Of a stretch of DNA of 64,000 nt, positions 46,188-53,865 are shown piece by piece. Position numbers and translations under genes: made by a program. The notes below the pieces were generated by a model that was not told the DNA's origin, made no database searches, and saw only the letters and a program-made list of their open reading frames with translations. The first letter of the stretch is position 1, and every line of letters begins with the position of its first letter. The DNA comes from Clostridia bacterium. GTDB lineage: Bacteria > Bacillota > Clostridia > Christensenellales > UMGS416. The DNA lies in contig JAFGUF010000031.1 in assembly GCA_016938675.1 (NCBI GenBank), forward strand, positions 1 to 64,000, in the 5' to 3' direction.

Positions 46188-47510
46188 TTAATCATTATTT
46201 TTGGGTTTGTCCTTCTTGCTTGTCGCCTCTACAGTAATTTGCTCTTTAAGGAGATCCATTGTCTTTCTCGCGAGGATATTTTCCTTAATATAATCCATAC
46301 CTGAGCCGGCGAAAGTCTTTTTAACGTCTTCCAAGGTTCTTTTGGTTTCTTCAGCCAGCTTTGCGAATTCTGCATCTATATCTTCATCGACCACTTCCAG
46401 GTTTTCTAACTTTTGCACTGCTTCCAAGGCGAGCTGCGCCTTAACCTGCTCTAATGACTGGTCTTTGTACTGTTCTTTGAATGCGTCAATTGTCATTCCT
46501 GTCATCTGAATATACTGCTCCAGCGAAAAGCCCTGGCTTTTGAAATTGTAGTCAATTTCTCTCATTGTGTAGTCTGTTTGCCTGTCTATCATGCAATCCG
46601 GTATATCCGCCTGCATGTCCTTAACGAGAAGCTCAACTATTTTGTTTTGGCTTTCAGTCTCAAATTCTGATTCTGCCTGCTTTTCGAGGTTAGCTTTTAT
46701 ATCAGCTTTATATTCTGCAAGTGTATCGAATTCGCTTACATCTTTTGCAAACTCATCGTCTAGGGCAGGAAGTTCTTTTGTTTTCAAGGTATTTAATTTT
46801 ACTTTGAACACCGCATCTTTGCCTTTGAGGTCATCACTTTGGTATTCTTCCGGGAAAGTAACTTTGATGTCCTTTTCCTCGCCGATATTCATTCCGATAA
46901 CCTGGTCTTCAAATCCGGGGATGAAGGAATCTGAACCTAAGATTAAGTCATAGCCTTGTGCGCTTCCGCCTGCAAATTCCTCTCCGTCTATAGACCCTGA
47001 GTAGTCGATATTTGCAGTGTCGTCTTTTTGTGCACTTCTGCCTTCCACTTCGACGAGGCGGGCGATTTTGTCGGCTTCTTTCTTTATTTCAGCATCCACA
47101 TCTTTAGCCGTTATATTTTTCTTATATACTTTTATGCTTTTGCCCTTGTACTTGCCCAATGTAACTTCGGGTTTTACAGTTACAGTTGCTGTATATATCA
47201 AATCCTGATTCTTGCCAATTTGGTCTACATTATATTCGGGACTGTCGACATCATCAACATTATGCTCTTTTAATGCTGCTTCATATGTGGGAGGCACTAT
47301 TATTTCAAGAGCGTCTTCGTAGAATATCTCTTCCCCATAATGGTTCTGTACAACCTGACGAGGCACTTTGCCTTTTCTGAAGCCGGGTACCATTATGTTT
47401 TTACGAATTTTAAGGTATGCCTTTTGCACAGCCTCATCAAACTCTTTATATGGAACTGTTATTGTTAATTTTACTTGCTTGTTTTCAAGGGTTTCAACGG
47501 TTGAAGCCAT
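46188..47510 (-). CDS. tig: Trigger factor
   Basis: 440 residues. The ribosome-binding N-domain has the [10 protein letters not shown] signature near 44-53, the central FKBP-type domain is around 160-245, and the C-terminal chaperone arms follow. Trigger factor binds nascent chains at the ribosome exit. AAGGAG precedes the ATG. It heads the tig-clpP-clpX operon, pairing a chaperone with the protease that removes misfolded proteins. Confidence 0.96.
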   Translation of the reverse strand: MASTVETLENKQVKLTITVPYKEFDEAVQKAYLKIRKNIMVPGFRKGKVPRQVVQNHYGEEIFYEDALEIIVPPTYEAALKEHNVDDVDSPEYNVDQIGKNQDLIYTATVTVKPEVTLGKYKGKSIKVYKKNITAKDVDAEIKKEADKIARLVEVEGRSAQKDDTANIDYSGSIDGEEFAGGSAQGYDLILGSDSFIPGFEDQVIGMNIGEEKDIKVTFPEEYQSDDLKGKDAVFKVKLNTLKTKELPALDDEFAKDVSEFDTLAEYKADIKANLEKQAESEFETESQNKIVELLVKDMQADIPDCMIDRQTDYTMREIDYNFKSQGFSLEQYIQMTGMTIDAFKEQYKDQSLEQVKAQLALEAVQKLENLEVVDEDIDAEFAKLAEETKRTLEDVKKTFAGSGMDYIKENILARKTMDLLKEQITVEATSKKDKPKNND

Positions 47511-47573
47511 CTTCTTATTTCTCCTTAAATTTTATATAGAATAATTATTTTTTGCGATATACGCAACACAAAT

Positions 47574-47590
47574 TACCCTCCTCGAGGGTA
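47574..47590. promoter_or_regulatory. 17-base perfect palindromic hairpin at the 5' end of the tig transcript
   Basis: TACCCTC and GAGGGTA are exact inverted copies around CTC. It starts a few bases downstream of the tig promoter, so it would be the first structured element of the mRNA, or an operator. Confidence 0.5.
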
Positions 47591-47598
47591 TCCTAATG

Positions 47599-47627
47599 AC
47601 TATATCATAATAAGGGGCAATTAGCAA
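47599..47627 (-). promoter_or_regulatory. Probable sigma-A promoter of tig
   Basis: On the minus strand TTGCTA (47627-47622), a 17-base spacer and TATAGT (47604-47599). It would start transcription about 47592, about 80 bases ahead of the tig start codon. No CtsR-like heptad repeat is visible. Confidence 0.65.
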
Positions 47628-47703
47628 GAGATTTGAGAGCAATTATTTAACCAAAACAAGGGTGAAATGGAGGATATTTTTTGAAATAATATAACAATAA
47701 CAC

Positions 47704-47732
47704 TAGACAATAAAGACGTTTGCAATTATAAT
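47704..47732 (+). promoter_or_regulatory. Promoter of the tRNA pair
   Basis: TAGACA (47704-47709) and TATAAT (47727-47732) are separated by 17 bases, 26 bases ahead of tRNA-Leu. Confidence 0.7.
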
Positions 47733-47757
47733 AGGTGTTGGCTCAAATTATAGCAAT

Positions 47758-47845
47758 GCGAGGGTGGCGGAATTGGTAGACGCGCTAGATTCAGGTTCTA
47801 GTGGGCCAAAAGCTTGTGGGAGTTCGAATCTCCTCTCTCGCACCA
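47758..47845 (+). tRNA. tRNA-Leu (anticodon CAG)
   Basis: An 88-base class II tRNA with an encoded CCA end. The acceptor stem is GCGAGGG with CTCTCGC, the D loop has GGTAGACGC, the anticodon loop TTCAGGT gives anticodon CAG, there is a long variable arm, and the T arm contains GTTCGAATC. It reads leucine CUG codons. Confidence 0.97.
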
Positions 47846-47846
47846 A

Positions 47847-47872
47847 GGCGGCTTCCTTAAAAGGGAGTCGCC
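47847..47872 (+). repeat. Hairpin between the two tRNAs
   Basis: GGCGGCTTCC and GGGAGTCGCC form a 10-bp stem (with two G-U type pairs) around a six-base loop, starting one base after tRNA-Leu. It has no T run, so it is a weak terminator or an RNA processing element. Confidence 0.5.
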
Positions 47873-47894
47873 ATATAATTTGAATATACTTGGC

Positions 47895-47913
47895 ATCGGG
47901 GTGCAGCTCAGCT
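47895..47913 (+). repeat. Partial copy of the tRNA-Pro 5' end
   Basis: ATCGGGGTGCAGCTCAGCT is identical to the 19 bases that begin at 48009, immediately at tRNA-Pro, except for one C/T difference. It then diverges, and no full tRNA can be folded. The spacer up to 48008 has further small stems, such as GCATTCC/GGGATGC, and no gene. Confidence 0.7.
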
Positions 47914-48010
47914 GCAGCATTCCGTAAGGGATGCATAAAGTCAGCGGGAGCAGCGCAGGACGAAAGAATGGTTCCGAAGGAATCTTCGAAAGCCGAAATA
48001 AAAAGAATAT

Positions 48011-48087
48011 CGGGGTGTAGCTCAGCTTGGTAGAGCACTACGTTCGGGACGTAGGGGCCGGAGGTTCAAATCCTCTCACCCCGACCA
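48011..48087 (+). tRNA. tRNA-Pro (anticodon CGG)
   Basis: A 77-base tRNA with encoded CCA. Acceptor CGGGGTG pairs with CACCCCG; the D arm is AGCTCAGCTTGGTAGAGC; the anticodon loop TTCGGGA gives anticodon CGG; the T arm is GGAGGTTCAAATCCTC. It reads proline CCG codons. Confidence 0.97.
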
Positions 48088-48126
48088 TCAAATAAAGACC
48101 GCAAGGTCTTTTTTTGATGGTCGGGG
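48079..48126. repeat. 48-base inverted repeat joining the tRNA-Pro acceptor end to a terminator
   Basis: CCCCGACCATCAAA then AAAGACC, a GCAA loop, and GGTCTTT then TTTGATGGTCGGGG: 21 paired bases with a single T-T mismatch. The inner part (AAAGACC/GGTCTTT with T run) alone is a good terminator. The outer part reuses the last nine bases of tRNA-Pro, including CCA. Confidence 0.85.
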
Positions 48127-48185
48127 CTTGCCCACTGCGCGAAAGCAGTTACCGATGGGACGCTTAGACTAGAATTTAGCAGAAG

Positions 48186-49370
48186 CTATGTCCTATAATC
48201 CGCATTAATATGTATATACTCAACGGACATATCACAAGTCCACATGTTGTAGCTTTCAGTACCTTGATTTAAATCTATGGTATAGGTTATTTCATCCTTT
48301 TTAAGTATTTCAAGAGCCGCCTCTTCGTCAAATATTATCGCAGTTCCGCTTTTGCATGTTATCAAATCGCCTATGTATACATCGCAGAGATTGGGGTCAA
48401 ATTGTGCGCCTGAATACCCCGCGGCAGTAAGCAGCCTGCCCCAGTTGGCGTCCTGACCAAATGCAGCAGTTTTACAGAGGGGAGATTTAGCAATAGCGTG
48501 GGCAATAAGCTTCGCATCTTCAGCGGTATTAGCGCCTTTTATATCAATATTCAATAGCTTTGTCGCACCTTCGCCGTCCTTTGCGAGCATACGTGATATT
48601 TTAGTGCAAACATCTACCAAAGCGTTTTTAAATTGTTCAGGGCATTGGTCGTAGGATACATTTGACTTTCCGTTTGCCATAAATAGAACCATATCGCAGA
48701 CAGAGGTGTCCCCGTCCACGCAAACCCTGTTAAAAGTTAAATCGGCAACTTCCTTTATAAGAGCTTTTGCCTGATGCTTCTTGATTTTAATATCCGTAGT
48801 AATTACAGAAATCATCGTTGCCATATTGGGATATATCATGCCCGACCCTTTTGCCATAGCGCCTATCCTTACAGGCTTATCATCAATAATTATCTCGGCT
48901 CCGGATTCTTTTGGATGCGTGTCAGTTGTCATTATGGCCTGCGCAGCGGCTGCCCCGCCGTCTTCACTCATATGATCAAGCGCTTTGTTTATGCCACGCG
49001 CTATTTTGCCCATAGGCAAAGGTACGCCTATCACGCCTGTAGAACCGGGAAGTATCATATTCGGAGGGCATCCTAATGCACTGCCTAGCATTTCACATAT
49101 AGCCAAAGCATCATAATTTCCTTGTTCGCCTATGCATGCATTTGCATTTCCGGAATTTATAAATACAGCTTTAGCAACGCCTTCCGCGGCGTGCTTTTGG
49201 CTTAGCTGAAGCGAGTGGCCCTTAACAATATTCCTGGTAAACACACCTGCGCAGGTGCATGGTGAAGGACTGAAAACCAGAGCAATATCTTTTGCTCCGT
49301 TTTTTTTGATTCCCCCGGCTATTCCGGCCGCCAAAAAGCCCTTCGGGTACGTTACTCCCATATCTGACAT
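48186..49370 (-). CDS. argJ: Bifunctional glutamate N-acetyltransferase/amino-acid acetyltransferase
   Basis: About 394 residues. It transfers acetyl groups from acetylornithine to glutamate, and can also use acetyl-CoA, in arginine synthesis. The self-cleavage site is within PNMATMISV, giving Thr as nucleophile, and KGSGMI precedes it. SGNANACIGEQG and GDTSVCDM are family motifs. The start is 49370 with AAAGGAGC five bases upstream; the ATG at 49418 adds 16 residues with no site. No other arg genes are adjacent. The 98 bases to tRNA-Pro contain the inverted repeat. Confidence 0.92.
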   Translation of the reverse strand: MSDMGVTYPKGFLAAGIAGGIKKNGAKDIALVFSPSPCTCAGVFTRNIVKGHSLQLSQKHAAEGVAKAVFINSGNANACIGEQGNYDALAICEMLGSALGCPPNMILPGSTGVIGVPLPMGKIARGINKALDHMSEDGGAAAAQAIMTTDTHPKESGAEIIIDDKPVRIGAMAKGSGMIYPNMATMISVITTDIKIKKHQAKALIKEVADLTFNRVCVDGDTSVCDMVLFMANGKSNVSYDQCPEQFKNALVDVCTKISRMLAKDGEGATKLLNIDIKGANTAEDAKLIAHAIAKSPLCKTAAFGQDANWGRLLTAAGYSGAQFDPNLCDVYIGDLITCKSGTAIIFDEEAALEILKKDEITYTIDLNQGTESYNMWTCDMSVEYIHINADYRT

Positions 49371-49608
49371 ATGAAGCTCCTTTATATTGATTCTAGAATC
49401 CGTAAATATTAAAAACATTATATATAATAACCGATAAATTTACAAACAGAAATAAAATGTGATATGATTCGACAGACTAAAACAAATATATACAAACCAA
49501 GTGTTTAGGATTGCCGACAGATGCTTAAGATAATAATTATATACTACAATATGCATAAAATAACACAATATATAGATAGATAATTTTTTAAGGGAAGGGA
49601 GTAACACG

Positions 49609-50235
49609 ATGAACATTCATATTATAGGAGGATGCCTCCTATCCGCAAATGCCTATTTGCTTATAGCGGAGGAGGGCGCGCCCGGGATTTTGATAGATGC
49701 AGGGTGCAGCATTTCAGCATTGAGCAGAGAGATAGAAAAGCATGCCAGCGGGCTGGCTGCAGTGTTTCTTACTCACGGGCATTTTGACCACATAGCCTCT
49801 ATTGATAAGGTAAAAGAGAAGTATAATCCAAAAATCTATATACATGAAAATGACGCTTCTTTGGTAAAGAATGCAGAAGAAAATATGTCAGACACCTTTA
49901 TGAGAAAAAGCATATCCTTTGACAAAATTGATGTCCTTATGCGTGACGGTGACGAATTTTCGGTTGAGGGCATTGGCATTAAGGTGATGCACACCCCGGG
50001 GCACAGTATGGGAAGCTGCATTTTTATTATCGGTAATAATGCTTTCAGCGGAGACACTCTGTTTAAAGGCAGTATTGGAAGGTTCGATTTTCCGCACTCA
50101 GATTTCAAATCTTTGCTTGCATCGTTGACAAGAATCAAGGAAACTTTGCCTAATGATATGGTTATCTATCCCGGACACGGCAGAAGCACAACGATGGCGG
50201 ATGAACTGAATAAAAATCCGCATTTACAATTCTAA
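49609..50235 (+). CDS. MBL-fold hydrolase, glyoxalase II-like
   Basis: 208 residues. Metal motif THGHFDHIAS near 54, then HTPGHSMGSCIF near 131, FSGDTLF near 148 and YPGHG near 190. The four motifs match the hydroxyacylglutathione hydrolase-like group. Clostridia rarely use glutathione, so a different thioester or ester substrate is likely. GGAAGGGAG precedes the ATG. The 238-base gap upstream shared with argJ has no clear operator. Confidence 0.85.
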   Translation: MNIHIIGGCLLSANAYLLIAEEGAPGILIDAGCSISALSREIEKHASGLAAVFLTHGHFDHIASIDKVKEKYNPKIYIHENDASLVKNAEENMSDTFMRKSISFDKIDVLMRDGDEFSVEGIGIKVMHTPGHSMGSCIFIIGNNAFSGDTLFKGSIGRFDFPHSDFKSLLASLTRIKETLPNDMVIYPGHGRSTTMADELNKNPHLQF

Positions 50236-50274
50236 TTTCTTCTTTTATAAAAGATCAAAAGCGTTTATAATAAT

Positions 50275-50383
50275 CTTGTGCGTACACAAGGAGATTTATC
50301 TCCGACGCCATAGGCGGCGAAGATTTAGGCCGCAGCTTGTTTCGAGCGAAGCAAAACAAGCTCATGGCAACACTATTCTATGG
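50275..50383 (+). ncRNA. Hairpin-rich leader of unknown class
   Basis: Within the 178-base gap before the aminopeptidase gene, hairpins follow one after another: CTTGTG/CACAAG, GGAGA/TCTCC, CGCC/GGCG or alternatively GCGGC/GCCGC, and AGCTTGTTT/AAACAAGCT. CCATAG (50308-50313) can also pair with CTATGG (50378-50383). It matches no riboswitch I recognise. It may be a new regulatory RNA or a chance array. Confidence 0.5.
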
Positions 50384-50413
50384 AGCAGAAATACATTATA
50401 CTAGGAGGAACAA

Positions 50414-51532
50414 ATGAAAGATACCAGACTTGAAACCCTTGCTCATAATTTGATAAATTATTCATGCAAACTGAAAAAGGGAGAAAAAGTACTAATACAG
50501 ATTACAGGTGACCACTACGAGCTCGGAACAATGCTTGTAAAAGAGGCATACGCAGTTGGCGGTATTCCTTTTGTGGTAAACACAAATTCACAGATTCAAA
50601 GAGCCCTGCTTATGGACATTTCCGATGAAGCCCTGCAAATTATGACGGAAAACGATGCGGCACTCATGAAGCAGATGGATGCCTATATCGGGATACGCGG
50701 CGGAAACAACACCGCAGAAATGGGCGATGTACCCAGTGACAAGATGGGAAAATACATGAGCATCTACGGTAAAAAGGTTCATGGCGAAATAAGAGTAAAT
50801 CAAACAAAATGGGTTGTATTAAGGTACCCTGCACCTTCAATGGCGCAGGCTGCAAACATGAGCACAGAAGCATTCGAAGACTATTACTTCAATGTATGCA
50901 ATCTGGATTATAACAAAATGGGCGAAGCGATGAAGCCGCTGAAGGCGTTGCTTGAGAAAACCGACAAGGTACGGCTGGTTGCGCCGGGCACTGATTTAAC
51001 TTTTTCAATTAAAGATATCCCTGTTATTCCTTGCGCAGGAGAATTTAATATACCAGATGGAGAAATATTCACTGCACCTGTAAGAGATAGTGTAAACGGC
51101 AAAATAACATACAATACGCCGGCTTTGTATCAGGGGTTTACCTATGAGAATATATGCTTCGAATTTGAAAACGGGAAAATAGTAAAAGCAACATGCAATA
51201 ATGATAAGAAAATCAACGAGGTGTTGGACTGCGATGAAGGAGCCAGATATGTAGGCGAATTTGCTATTGGAGTGAACCCATATATAACCACACCAATGAA
51301 GGATACATTGTTTGATGAAAAAATCGCAGGGTCTATTCATTTTACACCAGGCCAGTCCTATGAAGATGCTCCAAACGGAAACAGCTCCGCAATCCACTGG
51401 GATCTGGTGCTTATACAGACACCTGCATATGGAGGCGGAGAAATATATTTTAATGACGTTCTGGTGCGCAAAGACGGACTTTTTGTTCTGGATGAGCTTA
51501 AGTGCCTGAACCCTGACCAGCTGATCGGATAG
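50414..51532 (+). CDS. M29-family aminopeptidase
   Basis: 372 residues, near the usual 400-410. Features of the thermophilic aminopeptidase family: LAHNLINYSCKLKKGEKVLIQITGD-type start, IRVNQTKWVVLRYPAPSMAQAANMS, LVAPGTDLTFSI, and a C-terminal with EFAIGVNP, HFTPGQSYEDAP and HWDLVL, where His, Glu and Asp bind two metals. It removes N-terminal residues from peptides. AGGAGG lies before the ATG, and a terminator follows. It is preceded by the hairpin leader. Confidence 0.88.
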   Translation: MKDTRLETLAHNLINYSCKLKKGEKVLIQITGDHYELGTMLVKEAYAVGGIPFVVNTNSQIQRALLMDISDEALQIMTENDAALMKQMDAYIGIRGGNNTAEMGDVPSDKMGKYMSIYGKKVHGEIRVNQTKWVVLRYPAPSMAQAANMSTEAFEDYYFNVCNLDYNKMGEAMKPLKALLEKTDKVRLVAPGTDLTFSIKDIPVIPCAGEFNIPDGEIFTAPVRDSVNGKITYNTPALYQGFTYENICFEFENGKIVKATCNNDKKINEVLDCDEGARYVGEFAIGVNPYITTPMKDTLFDEKIAGSIHFTPGQSYEDAPNGNSSAIHWDLVLIQTPAYGGGEIYFNDVLVRKDGLFVLDELKCLNPDQLIG

Positions 51533-51552
51533 AATAAAACAACAATCATTAA

Positions 51553-51582
51553 AAAAACGCTTAATAAAATTAAGCGTTTTTT
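51553..51582 (+). terminator. Terminator after the aminopeptidase gene
   Basis: AAAACGCTTAA pairs with TTAAGCGTTTT, an 11-bp stem, followed by T. Just 10-20 bases past the stop. Confidence 0.9.
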
Positions 51583-51656
51583 AGCAAACAGAGCAAAATA
51601 ATTCATTAGGCAAAGTGTATTTACATAAATTTAAGTATATGATAAAATGTGGTGCT

Positions 51657-52691
51657 ATGAGTAATATTGTATTTTTAATTCACAAACAAAGAAATGATAT
51701 AGATGCTTTTATCAATGAGTTCCCGGATTCCCATATTTACGGAGATTTCAACAGCGATTATAATGCTCCTTACCTAGTAAGGATTGAGCATAGCGGCCAC
51801 GGAACAAGAAGTGTGCTAGGCAATGGCATAAAACAAATATACAATGACTTTCCCGGCAATCATATTGTTTTTATCAATGATACAATAACAATTGAAGATA
51901 CAAAAAAGCTGATTAGCGGAATTGATTCGGGAGATACAATGATCATTGCATCTAACGATAACGGCCATCATGCAAAAGGACAGAGGCAGAGAGGCCTTAA
52001 AATAATTACCACACTTTTCAATTTGGTTCACCGCCAGCAGGCCTGTAACATTTTAAGCAACATTCAAATGATACCCGCGCAAATGGTAAAGCATTTTATT
52101 AATCTAAAAGGCGATATATGCCGTGAACTCGTTGGGGAAAGATTTATAATCAAAGATAATAAATTACCGTACAGATATATCACTCTGGAAAGTGACGTGT
52201 CAACAGATGCCCCTAGGTCACTTTTTGGATACTTAAAGTGCATTTTTATAATTTGTTTTGTATTTATAAAGTTTATGATTTCATCAGTTTCGGCCTTCGT
52301 GCTGGACTACTCTCTTGCAATTCTGGGCTATACCATCTGGTCGCCGATTTTGGTAGGTTTATTGGAAAATTTAAGCATAAATATGCCTTGGGTAATGTAT
52401 GATAAGGAAATTATTTCCACTGCGATCGCACGAATAATCAGCTCAATTTACAACTATTTTATCAATAAAAAGGTCGTTTTTTCGGCAGAAAAGAATGTGT
52501 CTAGATTAAGTACAGCATGTAAATATTTTACGTTAGTGTTGATTATTTGGGTTTTTAATACTATAATATTGAAATTGGCGACAACTGCACTGGGAATTAG
52601 CTTCCCAATAGCTAAGATAATTGCCGATGTAATTATGTATTTTGTGAGCTTCACCGTTCAAAGAGATATTATTTTCCATAATAAGAAATAA
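51657..52691 (+). CDS. GtrA-domain membrane protein fused to a degenerate GT2-like domain
   Basis: About 344 residues. Residues 1-180 follow the plan of a dolichol-phosphate-mannose-synthase-type GT2 enzyme (RQRGLKIITTLFNLVHRQQA then ERFIIKDNKLPYRYITLE), but the metal-binding DXD region reads IVFINDTITIEDTKKL, with no DAD. Residues 190-344 are a GtrA domain with four membrane helices, ending FTVQRDIIFHNKK. GtrA proteins move polyprenyl-phosphate sugars across the membrane. The start could be 51657 or 51639; neither has a strong ribosome binding site. The GT activity is probably lost. Confidence 0.72.
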   Translation: MSNIVFLIHKQRNDIDAFINEFPDSHIYGDFNSDYNAPYLVRIEHSGHGTRSVLGNGIKQIYNDFPGNHIVFINDTITIEDTKKLISGIDSGDTMIIASNDNGHHAKGQRQRGLKIITTLFNLVHRQQACNILSNIQMIPAQMVKHFINLKGDICRELVGERFIIKDNKLPYRYITLESDVSTDAPRSLFGYLKCIFIICFVFIKFMISSVSAFVLDYSLAILGYTIWSPILVGLLENLSINMPWVMYDKEIISTAIARIISSIYNYFINKKVVFSAEKNVSRLSTACKYFTLVLIIWVFNTIILKLATTALGISFPIAKIIADVIMYFVSFTVQRDIIFHNKK

Positions 52692-52753
52692 AAAGAAACA
52701 TTCTAGCATTATACAAATAAAGCAAAATTCACACTAAGGTCAAATTATATGCA

Positions 52754-52782
52754 TTGACATTTTACAAAAATAGACATATAAT
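52754..52782 (+). promoter_or_regulatory. Consensus sigma-A promoter of abrB
   Basis: TTGACA (52754-52759), 17 bases, TATAAT (52777-52782), both perfect consensus. It is followed at once by the palindrome TGCAATTGCA (52782-52791), which could be an operator for autoregulation. Confidence 0.85.
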
Positions 52783-52827
52783 GCAATTGCAAATAAAAAT
52801 ACATAAATAGAAACGGAAGGATGTACT

Positions 52828-53067
52828 ATGAAATCAACAGGAATTGTAAGAAAGGTAGACGAACTCGGCCGCGTAGTTATTCCAATAGAACTGCGCAGAA
52901 CTTTAGGTATTGAACTGAAAGATCCGCTAGAGATTTATGTTGAAGGTGAACATATTATATTTAAAAAATATGAGCCTGCATGTATCTTTTGTGGTTATGC
53001 CCGTGATTTAGTAAATTTCAAGGGCAAGAATGTCTGTGCTGATTGCTCAGAACAGCTTAATAGATAA
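52828..53067 (+). CDS. AbrB/SpoVT-family transition-state regulator
   Basis: 79 residues. The swapped-hairpin DNA-binding domain is STGIVRKVDELGRVVIPIEL with LGIELKDPLEIYVEG, as in AbrB. Its C-terminus carries CIFCG and CADC, two CxxC pairs about 20 residues apart, likely a zinc knuckle, as in clostridial members. It probably acts as a dimer or tetramer repressing stationary-phase genes. GGAAGGA precedes the ATG; a strong promoter precedes it. A terminator hairpin follows. Confidence 0.9.
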   Translation: MKSTGIVRKVDELGRVVIPIELRRTLGIELKDPLEIYVEGEHIIFKKYEPACIFCGYARDLVNFKGKNVCADCSEQLNR

Positions 53068-53088
53068 AGTAAAACGATTTTTAAATTA

Positions 53089-53110
53089 AAAAGACTTTTC
53101 AAGTCTTTTT
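53089..53110. terminator. Terminator shared by abrB and the convergent gene
   Basis: AAAAGACTT and AAGTCTTTT form a 9-bp stem around TTC, followed by ten T. It can serve both directions. Confidence 0.85.
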
Positions 53111-53112
53111 TT

Positions 53113-53865
53113 TTATCCTTTTTCAATATTCTTTTGTTTTTCTTTCTGGATTTGTTCGTGTATTGCACGCACTCGCGTTTCGTTTTGTGCAATGGTATAG
53201 CTAGCGCCTGTTTTTACAATAACATCTTTTAATTTTATATCCAATGGCATTTCAAGCATATCCAATGTTACACTCTTACCAAATGAGTTCTCACAAATTA
53301 CTTTGTCATCCTCAATTTTTGTTACAAGCAGGTAACCACCGAAAAGAGGATATTCCATTATTTTTTTATATTCAACCCCTGTCAGAGTTCTTTTTTGTTC
53401 AATAAGGTCAATAGCGGCCACCTCTATAGGGACCTGCGGAGTGCTTATGAAGGGCAACTGCTTATATGACACTTTCTTTGCTATTTCAATATTCGGAGTT
53501 TCCACCTCGACGTCTCTGTCTATGCCTCTAGTGAAGAGGGAGCTATTGATATTCTGGTGAAGGCTCACCAGCTTGCTGGTTAATCCGCGAAGGGAATATA
53601 CCATAGAAGATTTTCTCCTGTGATTTAGCAGCTGCAATTCATGGCAATACAATACAAAGGGGTCGCTTTTGCTGGAAACGCTATATAAAGCCGATTTAAT
53701 TTGCCTGAACATAAAGCTGTCTGCATTGTTTATTTCTCGCAAAGTTATCCAAAAGTTATCTTTTTTTACATACAAGCCTTTGTAATCGTCATACAAGTCA
53801 TTTGCAATGTCATCTATTTCGTTTTTTAATTTATTCGGTAACTGAATAACAATTTTTAAATTCAT
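53113..53865 (-). CDS. Degenerate 2H phosphoesterase-like domain fused to a DUF3006-like domain
   Basis: 250 residues. Residues 1-145 follow the RNA-ligase/2H plan: LKIVIQLPNKLKNEI, then VKKDNFWITLREI where 2H proteins have HLTL, and VETPNIEIAKKV where they have HxT/S. Both catalytic His are thus replaced (by Trp and Asn). Residues about 180-250 match the DUF3006 pattern: ITKIEDDKVICENSFGKSVT, then a TIAQNETRVRAIHEQIQ tail. I know of no such fusion. The ATG abuts the YugP stop with AGGAG, so it is the last gene of the lepB-led operon. Confidence 0.62.
   Translation of the reverse strand: MNLKIVIQLPNKLKNEIDDIANDLYDDYKGLYVKKDNFWITLREINNADSFMFRQIKSALYSVSSKSDPFVLYCHELQLLNHRRKSSMVYSLRGLTSKLVSLHQNINSSLFTRGIDRDVEVETPNIEIAKKVSYKQLPFISTPQVPIEVAAIDLIEQKRTLTGVEYKKIMEYPLFGGYLLVTKIEDDKVICENSFGKSVTLDMLEMPLDIKLKDVIVKTGASYTIAQNETRVRAIHEQIQKEKQKNIEKG

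Noticed and set aside
47748-48038. A 96-codon frame on the minus strand across the tRNA cluster
   Set aside because: It covers tRNA-Leu and half of tRNA-Pro on the opposite strand; structural RNA is the better explanation.
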